Source of the DNA: Pseudomonadota bacterium
Lineage (GTDB): Bacteria; Myxococcota; UBA9042; PHBI01
DNA: 21,384 nt
Assembly: GCA_005772945.1 (NCBI GenBank)
Contig: SXIE01000193.1
Location: 1-21,384 of the forward strand
Direction of reading: 5' to 3'
Part shown: positions 16,464-21,384 of the stretch, piece by piece
How the letters are laid out: the number at the start of each line of letters is the position of its first letter
How positions within the stretch are numbered: the stretch's first letter is position 1
Translations under genes and position numbers: made by a program
Notes under the pieces: model-generated
Told to the model about the DNA's origin: nothing
The model's database searches: none
The model's input: the letters and a program-made list of their open reading frames with translations, nothing else

Positions 16464-17057
16464 GTGGGCAACGATCTTCTACGCGACGATGCGAAGTGCC
16501 GCGAGGCCTTTCGCAGGGGAGAACGATGGGCGATGGCGGCCGTGTACCGGAATTACGCGCCGTTGGCGTACACGATTGTGAGCCAAGGCTTCGGCGGTTT
16601 CCGCGGGTTCTTCGACCCCGTCTTGCGCGACGATGCGGTGCAGAACATCTTCGCGGCGGCCTTCGAGGAGCGCGCGCGGCTGGCCTATGACGGCATCCAG
16701 GACTACGCGCGCTTCTTGCGCGGGCTCGCGCAGAATATCTGCCGTCAGATGCTCGATCGCGGTCGCCGCTTCGCGCGGACGCCCGAGACCGAGGTGGCCG
16801 CGGTGCCGCAAGCAGAGCCGGATGCCGAGCTCGAGCTGATCGACGCTGAGGCCGAGAGCGTGTGCCGGAAGTTTCGCGAGAGCCTGAGCGACGCGACCGA
16901 GAAGGCGGTTTTGGCGCGGTATTTCACGGACGGCGAGGCCGAGGAGACGCTCGCCGAGGCGTTGTCGCTGACGCGCTATCGCCTGCGGAAGGTGATCGCC
17001 GACGTGCGAAAGAAGATGACGCGCTATCTCAAGGAGCACGGCATCGATGGGACCTGA
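16464..17057 (+). CDS. RNA polymerase sigma factor, ECF-like
   Basis: A 197-residue sigma-70 family protein with only regions 2 and 4, as in ECF sigma factors. Region 2 spans about 14-102 (LRDDAVQNIFAAAFEERARL and ARFLRGLAQNICRQMLDRGRR correspond to the core-binding and -10-recognition helices). An acidic linker rich in Glu and Asp (108-130) follows. Region 4 is about 131-192, with the helix-turn-helix at ETLAEALSLTRYRLRKVIADV. The sequence is divergent, so region 4 might recognise an unusual -35. The GTG start has GAGG three bases upstream; no better in-frame start exists before Met24. It is the first gene of a five-gene overlapping operon and overlaps the next gene by 11 bases, which suggests that the membrane protein next to it controls its activity. 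Confidence 0.85.
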   Translation: MGNDLLRDDAKCREAFRRGERWAMAAVYRNYAPLAYTIVSQGFGGFRGFFDPVLRDDAVQNIFAAAFEERARLAYDGIQDYARFLRGLAQNICRQMLDRGRRFARTPETEVAAVPQAEPDAELELIDAEAESVCRKFRESLSDATEKAVLARYFTDGEAEETLAEALSLTRYRLRKVIADVRKKMTRYLKEHGIDGT

Positions 17058-18042
17058 GGGCCATGCATCTCGCGAAGGCCGCGAAGCGGCTGCCCGCGAT
17101 GGCCGCCAAGCGCCACCCCGACGGGCCGTGGCGCTGACGCGTCGCTACCTCGACCCGGCCAAGGCCTGGCGCGCCGAGGACGAGCGGGCGCTGCGCACGG
17201 CACTACGGGAATCGACGGCCGCGGCCGCGCACCATCGGGCGCAGATCGTGCGCCATCGGCTCATGACGGGGGGCGCGAGCGGGGTCCCGAGCGGCTTCGA
17301 GCTGCGCCGGATGGGCGACGCGGCGGTCGCGGTGGCGCTCGGCGGCAGGGTCGCGGATCCGGCGAAGCAGCGGGCGTGGCGCGGGCTGTGGGCGCTGGTA
17401 GGCGCGCTGGGAGCGGCCGCGCTCGTGGTCTTTGCGACGCGGCCCGCTGGGGTCGATGTGCATGGGGATGTGAACGACGATCACATTCAGGCGCGCGGGC
17501 TCGGCGACGGGGCTTGGCCCGAGGAACGGGTCGGCTTGGGGATCGGCGGCGTGACGGCCGACGGCGGCGAGTACGAGGCGATCGCGACGGCGCAGCTCTA
17601 CGCGGACGACTGGTTGCGCCTGACCTACACGAACGAGAAGTCGGAGCTCGGCTGGCTCTTCGTCGTGGCGCTGCAGCCCGATCGGGCGCCCGGCGAGCGC
17701 GTCGTCTGGATCGCGCCGACCCCCGAGGAAGGCCAGAGCCTGGCCATCACCGTGACGCGCTACAAGCCGCTGCCGTTCGAGGTGCGCGTCGGGGCGCGGC
17801 ATATCGTCGGCAAGACGCGCTTCGTGGCAATCTTCACGACCCGGGCACGCACGCTCTCCGAAGTCGGCGCGGCGCTCGACGCTGCGAGCGATACCGCGCT
17901 ACCATCCGAGGTCGCTGGGCGCGAGTTCGCCGCGAGCGTCGGAAGCCGCCTGGGGCTGGGCCCCGAGGAGGTCGTGCAGGTGATCGACACGCGCATCGTC
18001 GCTGGAACCGCCGCCGATCACGGCATCGAGGCGCCCCGATGA
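17047..18042 (+). CDS. Single-pass membrane protein, possible anti-sigma or sigma-linked sensor
   Basis: A 331-residue protein with a basic cytoplasmic N-terminal part (1-110), one membrane helix (about 111-131) and a 200-residue extracytoplasmic part. That part contains a beta-rich segment (LRLTYTNEKSELGWLFVVAL, then VVWIAPTPEEGQSLAITV) that recalls domains often attached to anti-sigma or caspase-linked regulators (DUF4384-like), but the match is weak. No anti-sigma zinc motif (HxxxCxxC) is present. It overlaps the sigma gene by 11 bases and the caspase-like gene by four. The ATG at 17047 has AAGGAG ten bases upstream inside the sigma gene; a GTG at 17128 is an alternative start. A role as membrane partner that holds or senses for the sigma factor is inferred from position and topology only. 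Confidence 0.72.
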   Translation: MGPEGHASREGREAAARDGRQAPPRRAVALTRRYLDPAKAWRAEDERALRTALRESTAAAAHHRAQIVRHRLMTGGASGVPSGFELRRMGDAAVAVALGGRVADPAKQRAWRGLWALVGALGAAALVVFATRPAGVDVHGDVNDDHIQARGLGDGAWPEERVGLGIGGVTADGGEYEAIATAQLYADDWLRLTYTNEKSELGWLFVVALQPDRAPGERVVWIAPTPEEGQSLAITVTRYKPLPFEVRVGARHIVGKTRFVAIFTTRARTLSEVGAALDAASDTALPSEVAGREFAASVGSRLGLGPEEVVQVIDTRIVAGTAADHGIEAPR

Positions 18043-19583
18043 TGGTTCGCGTCGCGCTGGCGATGGCTATCTGGGCGGCTCTTAGCGCCTCCGCACATGC
18101 GGCCGATCGGCGCTTTGCGCTCGTTATCGGCTGGAACCGCTCGGACGATCCGCAGCTCGCGCCGCTGCGCTATGCCGACGACGACGCGCTGCGCGACCAC
18201 GAGGTCCTCGCGGCCATCAGCGAGAAGGCCTTCGTCTTTACCGAGATGGACGACGAGACGGCGGGACTCCTCGGCGAGCGGCACGTCGCGGCGCCCACGC
18301 GCGCCCGCGTCCTCGACGCGCTCCAAGAGCTGCGCGGGGCCATGGCGCGCGCCAAACAGGCCGGCGACCGGCCCATCCTCTGCTTCGTCTACTCGGGCCA
18401 CGGCAGCGTCGACGCCGAGGGTCGCGGCTACGTCTACCTCGCGGACGGGCGCTTCACGGCGCGCGACCTCTTCGGGCGCGTGCTCGCGCCGACCGCCGAC
18501 GACACGGTCATCCTCATGATCGACGCCTGCAATGCGGCCCTCATGGTCAACGGCCGCGGCGCCCCCGCCGAGCGACGACCGGTCGGCGCCTCGCGCCTCG
18601 ACCTCGCCGACTACCCGAATGTCGGCGTCATCTTGGCGAGTAGCTCGCTCGGCGAGACGCACGAATGGGGCCGCTATCTGGCCGGCATCTTCAGCCACGA
18701 GGTGCGCTCGGGGCTCCTCGGCGCGGCCGATCTGGACGACGATCAACAGATCACCTTCGCCGAGCTCGCGGCCTTCGTCTCGTCGGCCAACGCGCGCGTC
18801 AAGAACCCGACCATCCGCGTGACGCCGTATATCCGGCCGCCGCTGACCGACCCCAACATCGCGATCGTCGACCTGGCGCGCGGCCGCTTCCGCGCGAAAC
18901 TTCGCATCGATCGCACGATCGCCGGCAAGGCCCACGTCGTCGACGAGGACCTCGTGCGCTACGCCGACTTCCATCGCACGGCCGGGAGCCCCGCCTTCTG
19001 GCTTGCCCTCACGCGCCCTGGCGAGGCCACCCTCGTCGCCGACGAGGCCGAGTGGGTCGTCCCGGCGAAGGCCAACGGTGAGCTCGCGCTCGCCGCGCTC
19101 GAGAAGCGCGCGCGCGGCAAGCTCTCCGCACGCGGCCCGGGCTCGGAGTACTTCGATCGCACGCTCTTCCACCAGGCCTTCGACCTGCCCTACGCCGAGA
19201 AATACCTGACGCTCGACTACCTCGGCGACCTCACGCTCGAGCGCTTCATCCAAGCGCCCTGGTACGACAACGACACGGCCTGGGTGACGCTCGGCGCCGG
19301 GCTCGCGGCGACCGCGGCCGGCATCGGCATGCAGGTCCACGCGTACGCGCTCGCCAGCGACGCCGAGAGCGCCCCCTGGGCCGACCAGCGCCGCCGCCTC
19401 AATGGCGACATCGGCACCTACCAGACCGGCGCCGCCATCCTTTATGGGGTCGGCGGGGCCGCCGCGCTGACCGGGATCCTGCTCTTCGTCCTCGACCCCC
19501 ACCCCGCTCGCATCGAGTCGTGGCGACCGCCGCTGGGGATCGAGCTGATCAGCAACGGCGTGCGCCTCCGGACGGGGTTTTGA
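18039..19583 (+). CDS. Exported caspase-like (C14) peptidase with C-terminal membrane helices
   Basis: A 514-residue protein. A signal peptide (about 1-22, ending SAHA) sends it out of the cytoplasm. The caspase-hemoglobinase domain (about 25-270) starts with RRFALVIGWN and PLRYADDDALRDHEVL, as in bacterial metacaspases and caspase family proteins. The catalytic pair is present: His121 in YSGHGS and Cys164 in MIDACNA. Inside the domain, residues 231-242 (DLDDDQQITFAE) form an EF-hand-like loop with only the central Gly replaced by Gln. A region of unknown fold (270-405) and two membrane helices (about 411-433 and 462-486) follow. The ATG overlaps the previous stop by four bases; a second ATG follows directly. 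Metacaspases cut after Arg or Lys and often need calcium; the substrate here is unknown, and the neighbouring envelope lipoproteins are candidates. Confidence 0.88.
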   Translation: MMVRVALAMAIWAALSASAHAADRRFALVIGWNRSDDPQLAPLRYADDDALRDHEVLAAISEKAFVFTEMDDETAGLLGERHVAAPTRARVLDALQELRGAMARAKQAGDRPILCFVYSGHGSVDAEGRGYVYLADGRFTARDLFGRVLAPTADDTVILMIDACNAALMVNGRGAPAERRPVGASRLDLADYPNVGVILASSSLGETHEWGRYLAGIFSHEVRSGLLGAADLDDDQQITFAELAAFVSSANARVKNPTIRVTPYIRPPLTDPNIAIVDLARGRFRAKLRIDRTIAGKAHVVDEDLVRYADFHRTAGSPAFWLALTRPGEATLVADEAEWVVPAKANGELALAALEKRARGKLSARGPGSEYFDRTLFHQAFDLPYAEKYLTLDYLGDLTLERFIQAPWYDNDTAWVTLGAGLAATAAGIGMQVHAYALASDAESAPWADQRRRLNGDIGTYQTGAAILYGVGGAAALTGILLFVLDPHPARIESWRPPLGIELISNGVRLRTGF

Positions 19584-20029
19584 TGCGGAGGACCTCGACC
19601 CGTACGGGCGCCGGTACTGCCCGCGGATGGCTTGCGGTGATGTTTGTCGCCGCGGCCGCCGTTGCGATTGGGGCCTGCGCCCAGCCGGCCCCAATCGAGG
19701 GCGCGGGCTGCAACGAGGCGCATCCGTGCCCGAGCGGCTACGACTGCGAGGGCCAGCGCTGCTACCGCTTCCAGCCGGCACGCTGGCATTGTGACGCTGA
19801 TTCACAGTGCCCGCTCGGCCGCTGCAATCACGCGCGGGTCTGCGGCTGCGAAGACGACGGCGACTGCAACGGCTCGAGCTGCCTTCAGTCCGGCCCCTTC
19901 AAGTACCAGTGCGGCTGTGCGAGCGACGCGGAGTGCCCCAGCGGCGCGTGCCTTGCGACGGGCGCCTGCCAAAAGAGCGACGAAGCGACGACGGCACCGG
20001 AAGGGACGACCGGAGGTGCGGGCCCATGA
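19583..20029 (+). CDS. Small Cys-rich lipoprotein
   Basis: A 148-residue predicted lipoprotein. The N-terminus has a charged stretch, a hydrophobic core (LAVMFVAAAAVAIG) and a lipobox Cys32. The mature part has many Cys in short units of the form DxxCPxGxCxxxxxC (for example CNEAHPCPSGYDCEGQRC, CASDAECPSGACLATGAC), which look disulfide-bonded and are common in myxobacterial surface proteins. The end (SDEATTAPEGTTGGAGP) is low complexity. The start codon overlaps the caspase-like stop by one base (TGATG). Its role is unknown; position suggests it is an envelope partner or target of the same system. Confidence 0.78.
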   Translation: MRRTSTRTGAGTARGWLAVMFVAAAAVAIGACAQPAPIEGAGCNEAHPCPSGYDCEGQRCYRFQPARWHCDADSQCPLGRCNHARVCGCEDDGDCNGSSCLQSGPFKYQCGCASDAECPSGACLATGACQKSDEATTAPEGTTGGAGP

Positions 20030-21384
20030 CATCGCGCATCACGATCGCGTTCGTCGCGCTGCTGTCCGTGGCCGCATGCCATGACAACGGGCGCGATCCG
20101 GCGCTCGGCCGCCCGGTCGACTCGGCGGCCTCCGCGCTGGCTTGCGAAGCCGATCTCAGCTGCCCGCACGGCGGCATCTGCGACCCGCGCTCGCTGCGCT
20201 GCGTCGAGTGCATGGACGACGTCGACTGCGCTCCGGGCCACTGCGACGTCGCGCGCCACGCGTGCGTGCAATGCGTCGCCGACGGCGACTGCGCGAGCGG
20301 CCGCTGCCACCCGTCTCTCGCCGTGTGCGTCGGGTGCGCGAGCGACGCCGAGTGCGGCGGGGGGCTCTGCGATCCGCGGACCTTCGCGTGCGTCGGCTGT
20401 CTGCCGGAGCTCGCGGGGATCTGCGGCACGGGCGCTTGCGATCCGGCGACGCTCACCTGCGTGGGCGGCTGCTTGAACGACGCCCAATGCGACGACGGCG
20501 CGCCCTGCACGCGCGATCACTGCGCGCCTCCGGAGGGCGAGGGCGAGACCGGCTGCGTTCACGAGGCGATCAGCGACGGCGCGTGTTGCGCCCCGGCCGC
20601 CTGTGGTGCGGGCGCGAGCGCCTTCGACGCCGACGGCGATCGCTGCCGCGAGAGCTGCCGCTGTAACGACGGCACGCTGGTCGACGTCGGCGCCGCCTGC
20701 TGCGCGCCGTTCACATGCGCGGACCTGGGGCGCCCGATCGACACGAACGCCGACGGCTGCGCGGACGCCTGCGACTTGTGCGAGCCGCCGACGTGCTTCG
20801 AGGGACAAGCGCCGACCGACGCGGACCACGACGGCTGCCCCGACACGTGCCCCGGGTGCCCGAGCCCCGTGTGCACCGGCGGGCAGCCGCTCGACACGAA
20901 CGACGACGGCTGCGCCGAGTCGTGCATGTGCCCGACCGGCGCGCTCGCGGGACCCGACGGGCAATGCGCCTGCCCGACGAAGCTGACCTGCGCGGGCGCT
21001 TTGGTCGCGTCGGATCTCGACGGGGACGGCTGCCCGGACCGCTGCACGCGCCCGTGCACGACCTCGTGTGACTGCCAGGCGCAGGGCCTCGTGTCCGAGG
21101 TCCCGTGCGCGTTTCCGTGCCCGACCTGCGGGCCTTGGCTCGCGTGCGACGCTGGCGCGTGCGTCGGACAATGCGACTTCGTTCCGCCCGAGGCCGGCCA
21201 GTGCGCCTGCCCTGCCCCGCCGGTGTGCGGCCCGGGCGAGCTCGCGATCGACACCACCGGCGACGGCTGCAGCGACAGCTGCGCGTGCGCGAAGGGCCCG
21301 AGCGACCCGAGCGGTGCCGACTGCGCGTGCACGGCCAGCGTCGCCTGCGCGGCGGGCGCGAGCCCGGTCGACCTGGACGGCGAC
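20026..21384 (+). CDS. Cys-rich lipoprotein with repeated Asp/Cys loops (C-terminus off window)
   Basis: At least 453 codons, still open at the right edge. It has a lipoprotein signal (MTSRITIAFVALLSVAAC, lipobox Cys18). Two repeat types follow. The first, about residues 40-160, has units such as CMDDVDCAPGHCDVARHACV, like the neighbouring small lipoprotein. The second, from about residue 190 to the edge, has units of 30-60 residues built around DTNxDGCxDxC (IDTNADGCADAC, TDADHDGCPDTC, LDTNDDGCAESC, SDLDGDGCPDRC, IDTTGDGCSDSC), with Cys inside an otherwise calcium-loop-like motif. The ATG overlaps the previous stop by four bases (ATGA) and has GGAGG nine bases upstream. Probably a large disulfide- and metal-stabilised surface protein; no catalytic domain is visible. 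Confidence 0.8.
   Translation, partial: MTSRITIAFVALLSVAACHDNGRDPALGRPVDSAASALACEADLSCPHGGICDPRSLRCVECMDDVDCAPGHCDVARHACVQCVADGDCASGRCHPSLAVCVGCASDAECGGGLCDPRTFACVGCLPELAGICGTGACDPATLTCVGGCLNDAQCDDGAPCTRDHCAPPEGEGETGCVHEAISDGACCAPAACGAGASAFDADGDRCRESCRCNDGTLVDVGAACCAPFTCADLGRPIDTNADGCADACDLCEPPTCFEGQAPTDADHDGCPDTCPGCPSPVCTGGQPLDTNDDGCAESCMCPTGALAGPDGQCACPTKLTCAGALVASDLDGDGCPDRCTRPCTTSCDCQAQGLVSEVPCAFPCPTCGPWLACDAGACVGQCDFVPPEAGQCACPAPPVCGPGELAIDTTGDGCSDSCACAKGPSDPSGADCACTASVACAAGASPVDLDGD

Noticed and set aside
19885..21332. Long leftward frames opposite the Cys-rich lipoprotein genes
   Set aside because: They mirror the repeats (Ala/Arg or Ser/Pro/Gln-rich) and lack start signals, signal peptides or motifs; the rightward frame has lipoproteins in operon order.
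1..21384. tRNA, rRNA, CRISPR arrays, transposases, integrases and attachment sites
   Set aside because: Scanning both strands by eye showed no cloverleaf-like sequence, regular repeat-spacer array, terminal inverted repeats or recombinase motifs. A tRNAscan-SE, Infernal or ISfinder search would be needed to exclude weak examples.

Overview
This is a gene-dense, very GC-rich, strongly codon-biased chromosomal segment with no RNA gene, CRISPR array, insertion sequence or phage gene that I can see. The mix of a tail-anchored Ser/Thr protein kinase, thrombospondin type 3 calcium repeats on a secreted protease, Cys-rich lipoproteins, a caspase-like peptidase and a sigma factor in one operon suggests a member of the Myxococcota (former Deltaproteobacteria). 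That placement is inferred from gene content, not from a marker gene.

Left part (1-5136): the 5' 640 codons of a xanthine dehydrogenase-type molybdopterin-binding subunit run leftward off the window. Divergent from it is a two-gene unit of a universal stress protein and an acetyl-CoA hydrolase/4-hydroxybutyrate CoA-transferase family enzyme. A leftward lipoprotein alpha/beta hydrolase of the proline iminopeptidase type follows.

Middle part (5307-12313): a leftward papain-like lipoprotein protease carries C-terminal thrombospondin type 3 repeats. Its reading frame breaks inside the repeat array (ATGA overlap at 6341-6344), and one extra base in a 3-base run would rejoin the halves into a protein of about 951 residues. 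Next come a small four-helix membrane protein (+), an ABC exporter pair (-) whose predicted promoter abuts the start codon, and a lipoprotein di-haem oxidoreductase (-).

Right part (12600-21384): a tail-anchored Ser/Thr kinase (+) converges on a tandem AAA+ ATPase (-) whose first ATPase domain is degenerate. The ATPase is divergent from a tightly overlapped five-gene operon: ECF-like sigma factor, single-pass membrane protein, exported caspase-like peptidase with an EF-hand-like loop and two C-terminal membrane helices, and two Cys-rich lipoproteins, the last running off the right edge. Junction overlaps are 11, 4, 1 and 4 bases, so the five proteins are almost certainly made together. This sigma/caspase/Cys-rich lipoprotein operon with the divergent AAA+ ATPase is the best candidate here for an undescribed system. 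I read it as a cell-envelope signalling or regulated proteolysis module, but its function is inference.
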